From Helianthus annuus (taxonomy: Eukaryota > Streptophyta > Magnoliopsida > Asterales > Asteraceae), in assembly GCF_002127325.2 (NCBI RefSeq), contig NC_035435.2, positions 107,088,382-107,152,381 of the forward strand: DNA of 64,000 nt. Reading direction: 5' to 3'. Below the pieces are notes generated by a model. That model was given only the letters and a program-made list of their open reading frames with translations, searched no databases and was not told where the DNA came from. A program made the position numbers and the translations under genes. The first letter of the stretch is position 1. The number at the start of each line of letters is the position of its first letter. This document shows, one piece after another, positions 23,400-34,954 of this stretch.

Positions 23400-24579
23400 G
23401 CTCCTGTTGTGTCTTTTGCTTCACCACTCGATTCGGGCACATGTTTGCGAAGTGGTTGGGATCACCACACGCAAAGCAAGCTCTAGCATGGAACGCGGGT
23501 GCAGGAGCCGCTTGTTGGCCTTGAGGAGCAGGAAGTAGAGCTTGTTGAGCAGTAGTTGGAGCTGGAGCTTGACGTGGACTAGTACGGCAGTTAGCGGTGA
23601 CATGGCCGTACATGTTGCAATGCACACGGTATCTGTAGGCGATTCCCACTAGGTGGGGTCACCGGTGCCGCGACTTGGCAGTGTTGAGTCTGTTGTGGAG
23701 CTAGAACAGCTTGGAGCGGGGCAGCGGTAGTGACAGCACAGTTCTTGTTGCTGGAGTTGCTGTTGTTCTTCCTCTTGCGACGTGAGGACTTTGAAAATTG
23801 CGGAGCGGCGGCAGTTTCAGTGGTTGTAGCAGTGGTAGCTTGATGCAGATTCTTGGAAGCTTTATCCCAGTAACTAGACTTGACTCGCTTGTCGTTTATC
23901 TCAGCGGCAAGCAGGTAAGTTTTCTTGATTGTTGCTGGTTTTGAAGCTTGCACAAAGTCCACGACACAATCCGGCAGAGCTCAGATATACTTCTTGATCG
24001 TCACATCGGGAGTCTTAACTTGGTCCGGACAGATTATGCTTAGCTGTTTGAAGCGAGCAGTTAAAGCAGCATTGTCACCATCCTTCTACTTAATATGCCA
24101 GAATTCGTCCTCTAATTTTTGGCGCTCGTGGGGAGGGCAGAACTCTTCCATCATGACGTCCTTCAACTCATCCCACGTCAAACCGTAAGCTGCATCATTT
24201 CCGCGTTTGTTTCTCTCGGCCGTCCACCAATCTAGAGCTCGGGATTGGAAGACGTCGGTGGCGTTCAGAGTGCGGAGACCATCAGGACAGCCACTCTGGC
24301 GCAGGGTGACCTCGATCGAATCAAACCATTGAAATAAGGTCGTAGGCCACCTTCACCGGTAAACTCTTTCGGGTCGCAGGCTTTGAACTGCTTGAAGCTA
24401 AAAACAGGCTTTGGCGAATCAGTTCGGGATTCTTCAGAAGACTTGCTAGCATTCTCGTGTAGGTCGCTAACGATCTGAGGGTTAACTTTCGATATCTGTT
24501 TAGTGACGAGAGCAGCAAGGCATTTGTCTTTCTGGTTTCGGCGGGCAGTTCGAGAGTGAAGGGATCCAGATGACGACAT
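23400..24579 (-). pseudogene. Element D gag, broken
   Basis: The start ATG (24579) follows TTGCAGACG, the same context as gag of element B. The remnant has FSFKQFKACDPKEFTGE of the gag core, then frame breaks (24265, 23962-23590). A Gln-rich region and a zinc knuckle [14 protein letters not shown] follow. The upstream knuckle has lost its first Cys: element B has CAHCNLYGH and D has RVHCNMYGH. Gag forms the virus-like particle and binds RNA through these knuckles. Confidence 0.8.
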
Positions 24580-25670
24580 CGTCTGCAACATACATCGCCA
24601 CAGAACTCAAACACAATATAATCGAATCTCACTTCATACGTACTACTACTAAAGCTCAGGAACACAATCATGTATCACATAAACACATAGGCACATAAAC
24701 ACATAATCACATAACACATAAACACGTAAGGCACATAGGGTACATAGAAGCACATAGAAGCAGTCAGATACAGAAACCTATCATTCAAAGTTCGCTTGTT
24801 CGAGAATAGCGATTGCGATTAGCGAGTTCATAGTGAGTAACATGGCGTGCGATTATCCATAAGTAGCAACGATTTATTAGCGTTTCGAGATAGATGCGCG
24901 GTGCGGGTCGTGTGTGTCGATCAAAGCAAGAGCGGAAAGCGAATAAACCACCAAAAATCGAAACACATAAACAGACAAAATCACATAAATCACATAAAAT
25001 CCACATAAAAGCGACGGATATCAAGTCGGCAGTTGCGAGCTCAGAATCGAAACACATAAAAATCGAGAATAGATTGTCTGCGGCTGATAGACGTCGACTA
25101 CCCAAAGTGGTTCGACTATTCTCAAGGACTTTTGGTACACACTTTGGCCTTCGGGACTGTGCTCTCGCCTCGAATTTGGACGATCGGCACGCATCTTTCC
25201 AGCTCAGTGTGACTTCAACTCGTTGGAGTCCGTCGAGACTTTGGTGAGAGTTTTGTAAAAACCAGAGTACAGATCGGAACAAGTCGTCAAGGTTCGGGTT
25301 TCACCCCTATTTTAGCAACTTCGTTCCTATTTTGATGGAAGTAGAAAGGTAAATTTGTGTTAAAGTATGGATTTCACTCCTGATTCAACACAAATTCTCC
25401 TGTTTATAGATAAAAATGCGGGTTGAACAAGCAATTTAGTCGAGAGTTTGCGGTTTTCACACCTAATCCCGACCTAATCACTCGTTTATTTTCGAAAATT
25501 AATGTACAGTGATAGTGTAGTGTAAGCGAGAATAGCGAGAAATAGCAAGTAAGCTCGTACAACACCCTAAAGGGTATGCACAAGTCGGTCTTTTGGTACT
25601 TAACTATAGACTAGGTCGTTTCTAGGACATCGACCCGGACTAGGTCGAGTCTTGCCTAATTCCCTATAGT
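24580..25670 (-). other. Untranslated leader of element D
   Basis: About 1.1 kb between the primer binding site and gag without a long intact ORF. It contains runs of ACATAAACACATAA words (24670-24760), also seen as their complement in the leader of element B (41130-41280). Confidence 0.6.
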
Positions 25671-25688
25671 TATGGCTCTGATACCAAT
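25671..25688 (-). other. Primer binding site of element D (initiator tRNA-Met type)
   Basis: Minus strand ATTGGTATCAGAGCCATA next to the 5' LTR. TGGTATCAGAGC is the classic complement of the initiator methionine tRNA 3' end, used by most Ty3/gypsy chromoviruses. Confidence 0.9.
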
Positions 25689-25689
25689 C

Positions 25690-26611
25690 TGTCACACCCA
25701 AACCAATGGCGGAAACATCGGGGCGCGGCACTGAGCGAAACAGATTGTCCAAGAGAAATCCATAACAACTAATATTACCGAATATTTAACGTTAAGTCCC
25801 ATACCAAAACATATCCAGCAAAATAGTTATTACAGATATATCATCTCAAAAACAAATAAAACTGTTCCGACTACTCAGATTTAAATAAATTGTTTGTTTG
25901 TTTCTAGACTCTTCCTAACTTGATTCCACATAGCAAGCGTCCTAGCAGATAGCATCCTAAACTCCTGTCACATACGTAAAAATAAAGGTCAATACACATA
26001 GTGTAAAGGTGAGCATACAAGTTTAATAGATATAATAGAGTTCGAAATCGTTTACGCATAACCAGCATGTAACATGTATAAAGTGAAGGCTAGTAGGTTA
26101 TCGAAAGAGAAATATGCACAGACATGACTGCGAGTTGTAGAATGCGCAACACATATCCCCACTGGGACACGTGAAGTAAAGCCCTTAACAACCCATGTCC
26201 ACAACAGGTGCTGAGTCCAAACTATAGTACTATCGTTGCTAAGGTGTCAGGCAATAATCACTGTGTTAACAAAACAAACAAGCATTCATCGAATAACACG
26301 TAGCATGCAATGACGGTTAGCGTATAAATAGTGTTTGCGTTGTGTGTCGCTTATGATTTAGAATAAGTAACGTATGTAACACCCAAAGTGCGTAAAGCAA
26401 AAAGGGATCGAGTATACTCACAGATTGTGTTTAATAAGTAAACACGCTCTTGGATTGAAGGTAGCGCTGAGAGAGATTAGCCTGAACAGTTAACGATAAC
26501 ATAAACGATAAGCGGCGCGTAAAACGGTGCAAGGGTGATAAATGTCGGATGGTAATCCGACCGGATGGCAATCCGATCGGATGGCCAGTCGATCGGATGT
26601 CAATCCGTTCG
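25690..26611 (-). repeat. 5' LTR of element D, truncated at 922 bp
   Basis: It matches 17676-18597 of the 3' LTR with scattered differences, then stops in CCGTTCGG at 26611. The next base belongs to pol of element A. About 1.35 kb of LTR, including the promoter, is gone. Confidence 0.9.
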
Positions 26612-28869
26612 GAATTTCCTCAGGTGTTCCCTGATGATCTTCCAGGACTACCGCCAAGTCGTGATATCGACTTTCGTATCAACCTTATTCCTGGAGCTAA
26701 CCCTGTTGCTAAAGCCCCTTATCGACTCGCACCATCCGAAATGAGGGAACTCTCAAACCAACTCCAAGAGCTGCTTGAAAAAGGCTTTATTAGCCCGAGT
26801 ACCTCTCCTTGGGGCGCACTAGTCCTTTTCATCAAAAAGAAGGATGGGTCGTTCAGGATGTGTATCGACTATCGGGAATTGAATAAGCTGACCATCAAGA
26901 ACCGTTATCCCCTACCTCGAATCGACGATTTGTTTGATCAGCTACAAGGTGCATCGTGTTTCTCGAAGATCGATCTACGCTCAGGTTATCATCAGCTATG
27001 CATACAAGAGGAAGATATACCCAAAACAGCCTTTTGTACTTGATACGACCACTATGAGTTCGTTGTTATGCCTTTTGGTCTAACCAACACGCCTGCGGTT
27101 TTTATGGATCTGATGAATCGCGTGTGTAAACCTTATCTTGACCGTTTCGTCATCGTGTTCATCGACGATGTCTTGATTTATTCCAAATGGAAAGCCGAAC
27201 ACGCGCAACATCTACGTTTGGTTCTCGAGTTACTCCAGGGGAACCAACTCTATGCCAAGTTCTCTAAGTGCGAATTCTGGTTGGAGGAGGTTCAGTTTCT
27301 GGGTCACATCGTGAATAGTCAGGGTATTCATGTCGATCCCGCAAAGATTGAAGCAGTTAAGAGCTGGATTACGCCAAAGAACCCGTCTGAAGTCTGTTCT
27401 TTTCTTGGATTAGCGGGCAATTATCGACAATTTATCGAAGGATTCTCTAAGATCGCTGTGCCGCTTACCGCTCTTACTCATAAAGACAGGTCTTTTGTTT
27501 GGGGAACTGAACAAGAATCTGCTTTTCAAACCCTTAAGCGCAAGCTCTGCAATGCTCCTGTTCTCACATTGCCAGACGGAAACAACGATTTCATTGTCTA
27601 ATGTGATGCTTCCAACCTTGGTCTTGGTTGTGTTCTCATGCAACGGGACAAGGTTATAGCTTACGCATCTCGTCAGCTCAAAATCCAAGAGAAGAACTAT
27701 ACAACCCATGACCTCGAGCTAGGCGCAGTTGTTTTTGCATTAAAAATTTGGCGACACTACCTGTATGGTACCAAGTGTACGATCTTCACCGATCACAGGA
27801 GTTTACAACACATCTTTAATCAGAAAGAACTTAACATGCGTCAACGCCGATGGGTAGAACTTCTGAACGATTACGACTGTGAGATTCGTTATCACCCGGG
27901 CAAGGCAAATGTTGTAGCCGACACACTCAGCAGACGGAGTTATTTGCTCAGTATTCGCAATACCCAAGCCTAGCACAACCTCGAAGCTCTCATCCGCGAA
28001 GCCCAGCATGCCTGTTTTAACGAACGCACCTTGAAGAAGGAGAGAATCTATCACGATGGAGCTCAGCTTGTAAGCAAAGCAGATGGGATTTTCTATTATC
28101 TGGACCGAATTTGGATCCGTAAGCGGACCGATTTGCGAAAGATTATAAGAATGAAGCCCACAAATCCCGGTATTCTATTCATCCCGGTGCCGATAAAATG
28201 TACCAGGATCTTTGCTACAAGTACTGGTGGCCGGGCATGAAGCGGGATATTGCTCTTTATGTTGGAAGTTGCCTGACTTGTGCGAGAGTTAAGGCTGAAC
28301 ATCAACGACCTTCTGGCTTACTCGAACAACCTCCAATCCCTATATGGAAGTGGGAGAGTATAGCTATGGATTTCATAACCAAACTTCCGCCCACGCCATC
28401 AGGTCACGACAGCATTTGGGTTATAGTTGATCGTCTGATCAAATCAGCCCACTTTTTGCCAATACGGGAAGACTACAAGGTAGAAAGACTAGCCCGAATC
28501 TACATCGACGAGATCATTTGCAATCATGGTACGCCTCGTGATATCATTTCAGACCGTGATGCTCGGTTTACTTCGCGATTGTGGGAAACGTTTCAAGCGG
28601 CTCTTGGTACGTCGCTTAACCTGAGTACTGCATTCTATCCTCAAACCGACGGACAGACTGAAAGAACGATCCGTACTCTTGAAGACATGCTCCGCGCGTG
28701 TGTCATAGTCTTCGGTGGTAGTTGGAACAAATACCTGCCGTTAGTCGAATTCTCGTACAACAACAGCTATCATGCCAGCATACAAATGGCACCATTCGAG
28801 GCCTTATATGGAAGAAGATACCGTTCGCCTATTGTGTGGCACGAGATCGGCCATTCGCAATTAACCGAT
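26612..28869 (+). pseudogene. Element A pol, 5'-truncated (RT, RNase H, integrase)
   Basis: It starts inside the RT lead-in ([20 protein letters not shown]) and runs through RT ([11 protein letters not shown] at about 27158), RNase H ([10 protein letters not shown]) and integrase ([15 protein letters not shown] motif [20 protein letters not shown]). Breaks are TGA at about 27042, TAA at 27600, TAG at 27972, and a shift near 28160 that removes the frame before the integrase zinc region; the same shift occurs in element B. The pol continues after the inserted non-coding element, at 36721. Gag, protease and the 5' LTR are absent. Sequence is nearly identical to 43206-45470 of element B. Confidence 0.88.
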
Positions 28870-30629
28870 TGTAACGCCCACATTTACATAGTGTCAAAAC
28901 AACATGTAAAAACCCTCAAAATTTGAAACTTTCATTTCATTACATATATTTTTGCTAAAATACCCTTAGTTTAAAATCAACGTAACCATCTAATTTAATC
29001 ACAAGAGCTAACATAATCCACCATGTGAGTACAAATTTAACATACTTACTAACAAAAGACCTTAATCTTGAAAAAACTAACATTTACATTCTAAAATAGT
29101 TTTGACCCGTTTACAAAAGGCAAACTTAAACCGGAAGCGCGTAAAGGGCGGCGTGGTGTGTTCGATCCAAGCTCGGCATCATCAAAGATGAGATTTACCT
29201 AACATTCAAAAACACAAATAAGTTCATTAGTGCAATTCTTTTAACATCATAACATTTCAAGTCAATTTGTCCTTTATTTGACCCATTAACGATTCATAGC
29301 AAGAATTCATTTCTTTTTACCATTTACTTCTTTCAACTAGCTATTTCCGTTAAGAGCAGATGTTTTACATATCATTCATTATCCATATCTTCATTCCATC
29401 CGACCCGTTCACACCGAGTATAAGACTAAAACCTTCACGAAACCTCTCCATGGCAATATTTAACCCATTCTCGACGGGTCAACATTTAACATTTAATCAT
29501 TTCAAAACTTCAATACATTATGACCCGTTTATAACAAGTCATTTCATATCTATTCCCTAATCTCATTATCCATTCGTTTGACCCGTTCATGACGGATCAT
29601 CATCTTACATACTACACAATTCTATATCTTATAACTAGCAACAATAGAATAAAACCCAAACCGTATTCTACATTAAGCCTACTCGAAGTTCATATGAACT
29701 TACCTTTGTTTTGCATTTGCTTGCGAACCGGATTGACTTGTATCCTCTTCCTTCACGCCTACAATTTCACATTCAACATTCCTTCAATCTCATGCTTTTA
29801 TCTCACATTTACATTAACATAGTGAGCTAACAATTCATAATTTCATCAATTCTAATCAACTACCGTCATGTGTATATGTAATCATCAACATTATATGAGA
29901 ACTAATACTCAAGCATTTCATCAAACACATGGTGTGCATAACATTAGCGAAGCATAATGTACAAGTATCTTATGCATAACTTCACTAGTTCATATAAAGA
30001 TTATTAACTTCAACTAATTTTTCACATAACGTTCATTCTAAATCAGATTCATATAATAATAATCTACAACATCCAACTTCATATATCATAACTATATTCA
30101 ATTTAACACATGTAGCATCATCATCTTCATAACATCACTACTATTAGTGGGTCTTCATCCAAACATCAAAATAATTAGAATTTCAATCATAATTCATGTT
30201 TCATGAGATGATTCTAACTCACTATCATTCTAGTTTCATACAATTTCACGGATTGATTCAAAACCCAATTCATCAAGATCATTAAAACATATAATTTAAC
30301 TCACCTAGGGTTGAGAATAGTTAGACGATTGAGAAATTAGAGACATGCATTCGAATTTATCCTTAAATCATCTTCAATTTGCTGAATTTTGGAATGTGTT
30401 GGAGAAGAAGGGATTTTCCTTCTCTCTGGTTCTTTCTAGCGACACACACACACACACTCTTATGTGTGTTGTGTTTTATTTTTCTATTTTATATATAATT
30501 ATCTTTTCCTTCTTGCAAATTTGGCCCTTCAAGTTTAATCACTCATTTTAAAAGGGTTGAATCTACTTTTATATAACATGAACACATGTTTAAATAAAAA
30601 CCTTCATAATTAAGTTTTGGGGTGTTACA
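28870..30629 (-). repeat. 3' LTR of the LARD-like element
   Basis: On the plus strand it starts TGTAACGCCCACATTTAC and ends GGGGTGTTACA. It has a short (AC)n run near 30442. The ORF-like stretches in it occur identically in the other LTR and are not genes. Confidence 0.92.
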
Positions 30630-30647
30630 AGTCTACCCCCCTTAAAG
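30630..30647 (-). other. Polypurine tract of the LARD-like element
   Basis: Minus strand TTTAAGGGGGGTAGACT next to the LTR start. The AGGGGGG core fits a plus-strand primer. The preceding CAGGGACGAAACC resembles the GGGACGAAATTCC box before the polypurine tract of elements A, B and D. Confidence 0.75.
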
Positions 30648-33600
30648 AAGGTTTCGTCCCTGAAACCTGAATACGTATTGAATAATGATGGGTAGTGTTA
30701 TGTGAGACCCGAGCCTTTTTAACGTTTGCCATTGGACCAAATTTGTCCAATGCACTTCGTAATTCAATATTGAATGACTCAGTACAATCCTACTACATTA
30801 TTCCATAATCAACATTCATTCGTTCGTTCGAGCGAACTTTCTTAAAACTTACATGTCAGACTATGCATACCCACATACCTTTAACACCCTCTTTGGGAAA
30901 CAATTATCATAATAGTCATGTTTGTTCATTCCTGTTCATTCATACAAAATCACAAGTCAAACACCACCCAATAGTTGTTAACTATTTAGCTTCTACATAC
31001 ACTCCACCCTTTTCTGGGCCAACATCAAGTAAAATTTATTTCATGTCAATGGCTTAGTAATCCTTTTCACACTTTTCTTGTAATACTTACGTGTGATCTC
31101 TACTCGAGTCCAATATTTCTTTCATTGTTAATCTAATGTATCTGTATGGTTAACTGCAATACAATGCATACATTTATACAACTCGCGTATAAACTATCTT
31201 GCTCCAACCCCTCTTAATGTCTATCCCTTGGTTGTAAGGGCCTACCTAAGGCTTTAATCACACAACCAATATAATCGTGTATCAATACGTACATTCATGT
31301 AACTCATATTACACCCAAGGTGTTATACGCAACTATATATGCCATCACATTCCATAATTGTCATACATACATCAGTCCTTCTAACATTGCAGTACAAAGG
31401 CAAGAATCTAACATCGTACCACAATGGATAACTCTACCTATATACTTACTAAAATTCCGTTACATACGAGATTATAAACTTATTACACATGCCATTCCAT
31501 TCCACGTGTGAGTTACATAAAACTAGATATACCCATTCATTCGATAATTTGTTTTATATTTACCTCATAGGGTTGTCCTAATAAACAAACCAAGAATCCT
31601 TACGCATGCAAACTCTAACTCGTGACATTTCTCGAGAGGTTTACCTTCTGATAAGTCCTGACATGTTTTAGGAAACCTAACTAGAGGTAGGATTCATTAA
31701 AATATCCATTTATTTACTTACTTAGTCCAAAATTTCTTGCCATAGCGTAATCCCGTCTTACATTCTTTGCAAGGCTCACTTGTGGTAAAATATCTTTTAT
31801 GCCACATTCCACCTAATCATTCTTTATGTAACATTTCACCATTTCTATTAGTTATGCATTATAATGCTTTCATTCTAACTTCCTCAACGTTAACCTTTTA
31901 AATCTTCCATACAATTCTTTCTAATTCTTTTAAACTGAGCATTCTAAGCATTTTCCCTGCTTGGTTATCAGTTCCTAACTTTTCTTTCCTTTACAAAATT
32001 CCTTTCGTACGCAATATCTAGTTATCCACCTTACTTCGTCTAGTTTAATGATTTACTTCCAAGCCATAATACAAGTTCAACTTCATCATTTGAAGTTCAT
32101 AACCTTTGGTCATTACCCTTTCCATTCCTACAGTGTGGACTAACTCGCACATTTGTACTCCCTAGTTGATTTTGGACATACTTATGCAAACATTGTTCTT
32201 GCCACCCCATTTCTTTTATATTCTTATTCAATAAGTCCAACATGTAATTATGTTTACACATTGGGCCACCTCCATCATTCTTGAAGTTAGTTCATATCAT
32301 TTAAACCTTCAAATTCAAATATCCTTACTATCATTTTACTATTCCTTACAGAATTCCCTATCCTTGTAAGTGCTTAAATCATCCACCTAGGTCTTAGTGC
32401 ATTATTCATTCTAATCCTCATGAGTTGATCACTACATGCTTAATACGTAACGCATCTGACGCATAATTCTTCCATCACAATCTTTTATTACCTCGACATC
32501 TTTCTATGTATATATATGTTTACTTATACTATTACATGATACCACATTTGTCATATGCTTTACTCTTGCTCATACATCCCGTTTTGGGTTTACCACAGTT
32601 AACTATCAGCATATCCTTATTCATATTCCCAAAACCAGCTACAAAATATTTCACGTACATACACCTATACATCATCTATATATATATATACATTCCTTTT
32701 GTCCAACATCATACTTGACTGACCAGGCTACCTGTGTCACTTACCTATTATGTTTATACTAATCTTTAGTTAGGTGGAGAAAGGCATCTCCTCATTTGTA
32801 ATTCATACATTCCTTCCCACCTAAAGACTCTTAACTTTTATCCGTTTATAACCCCTTCTTAAGGTTCTATCCATGCTTACCACTCGGATACAATCCTTCC
32901 GTTCTGGCTGTTCATTCAGGCATTTCATCCAAGTTTATTTGACATGTTTTTGCTTATGGGTTAGAACATCTTTTTCTGTACCTTTCTTCCTTATATATTG
33001 ATTCACCCTTATCTACAGGTTCAACCCGTTCATTTCCGCATTTCTTTCTTCCATCACATCATCCTCCATCCAGTATCATGTGTCACGTCTCGTAGCCACC
33101 TTCTATATTCAACTTCAAGTGATGTTTCCCAACACTATATTCTACCTTCTATTTCATGTGCCGCGTTTTCATATAAAACATTTTCCTCTAAGTTTTCATT
33201 CCACTAACATTTACTTTTCATTTGACAAGATTTTCATCCTTAGGACCATACTATACTCAAAATTTCATCACTCTCTCATGTTCCATACTTTCTAAGCTTG
33301 GTCATACTTATCATTCAGACATTTCACTACATTCTAGATGTAATCATGCTCATTTTCCACACATTTCATTACATTCTAGGACCATACCAACTTCTTCCGC
33401 AAGCATTGCTTTTATTTCCTTTTATCGTGCCATTTGTTATCATTTATATCCCCTTCATCCGTCATCTACATTAAACATTTTCTACATTCATTACTTCATA
33501 TACTTTTTATGTTATCTCAAGTTACATTCAGGCATTCATACTCATATTTCAACAACTCTCATTTCACTTTTACATCATCATCAACATCGGTCACAATAGG

Positions 33601-34935
33601 CCATATCATGCATGCCTCTCGTTCATAGGGAAATAAAATCCCTCATCCTTATTACTTACTTTCTCGCACCATTCGTTACTCGAAACGTATTCCGTTAACA
33701 ATTGCTTCATTCTCATCAGCCATCTACTATAACATTCGAGATCATTACTAAATTTCATTCTTTAGTCATGTTCACTTCATTCTAACATTTTTAAATTTTT
33801 CTATACTTTCCTTTCTTTCATGCTAGGTGTTAATGGTCCTTTATGACCACACCACATACTTCTCATCATAGGATTGATGAACCCAGCTAGAATTTCATTC
33901 ATAACTTTCCAATCATATACGTTCTTACTTCGAAACATTTCGATATGACCCGGTTAACATTTAGAGGACCCTAATTATCATACGTTACCTTTTTCAGGAG
34001 CTTGACGGAGCTATTGGATTGGCCTTAGGAAATATTCTACAACACATTTTAAGTAATATGTTAATAAGCTTAACATATTTTAATGACTTTCATTCGCTTA
34101 CTCATTACTATTATACTTTCATTCCATCCGTTCTTGGTGCTAACGGCCATTTCATGACCACACCGCATACTTTTCATTATAGGGTTAATAAACCCGGTAC
34201 TAACTTCATTCGTATCCTTCGTTTCCTACACATCCTCATCTTTCTATACATCATTCGTTCTTAGTAATTCATTCTCATGAATCACATACTCATCCACTCT
34301 TTCCTTACAAACATTCTAGATGTGTAATTACTTCATCCATTCGTATGTAAAAACTTCTCATTCTTTCACACATTCATCATTAAAACATGTTGGCTATATG
34401 GAATTCTTTAGTCTCATTATCAAATTGTGGCATCCCTAGCATTTAAACGAGTACTAGAACTAAATTTAAAAGCTTCGCATAACAAGCAAGCAATTCGGGA
34501 AAGAATGGATAAGGAAGTGTCGTCGCTGACGGCACATATGTGCGTCGCCGACGGCTTCTGAAATGTTGTGTCGCTAATATTGTCCGTAGACAGGAACTTA
34601 GGGCGTCGGGTGAAAGGGTGCCGTCGCCGACGGCACATATGTGCGTCGCCGACGGTCTCTCCGTCTCGCAGACGCTGAACAACTTAAAAATTTCATTTCC
34701 AGGGATCTTTTCGATCCAGAATGGTCCCGTGGAGTCCCGGAGTCCCCCGAAACATCTCCGAGCATCTAAACCAGATCATTTTTGTAATTTAACCATAATT
34801 CCCTTCCCGTTTCCCATTAAAACATAGCTCGAAAGTCTTAAATCACTTACTTGCGTGGCACTTTGGAACGAACACACCTTCACAAGAGCTTTCGGTTTGA
34901 GTCCGAGCGCCATATCTTGCTCGAATCTCTCAAAC
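30648..34935 (-). other. Non-coding interior of the LARD-like element
   Basis: About 4.3 kb, pyrimidine-rich on the plus strand (hence purine-rich on the transcribed strand), with no ORF above ~125 codons and no gag, protease, RT or integrase motif in six frames. A direct-repeat/palindrome unit is annotated separately at 34522-34655. Confidence 0.8.
34522..34655. repeat. Two copies of a 33-bp unit with palindrome GCACATATGTGC
   Basis: At 34522-34554 and 34623-34655. Each unit is GTCGCCGACG (first copy one mismatch), the perfect 12-bp palindrome GCACATATGTGC, then GTCGCCGACG again. On the transcribed minus strand the units lie ~300-430 nt after the primer binding site, in the leader. Confidence 0.85.
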
Positions 34936-34954
34936 CCAGGCTCTGATACCAACT
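34936..34954 (-). other. Primer binding site of the LARD-like element (initiator tRNA-Met type)
   Basis: Minus strand AGTTGGTATCAGAGCCTGG directly after the 5' LTR. The core TGGTATCAGAGCC is shared with elements B and D. Confidence 0.9.

Larger units (their letters stand above)
17676..26611 (-). mobile_element. Element D: Tekay-type Ty3/gypsy chromovirus, 5' LTR truncated
   Basis: Order on the minus strand: truncated 5' LTR (26611-25690), primer binding site (25688-25671), leader, gag, protease, RT, RNase H, integrase, chromodomain (about 24579-20002), polypurine tract, 3' LTR (19943-17676). The pol sequence and C-terminal chromodomain match the Tekay/Del lineage. The coding region is split by many stops and shifts. 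The right part of the 5' LTR is missing because the element is joined abruptly to element A at 26611/26612. Confidence 0.9.

Noticed and set aside
22841..23538. Plus-strand ORFs of 74-120 codons opposite element D gag-pol
   Set aside because: They are antisense shadows of the minus-strand gag-pol sequence, with no domain of their own.
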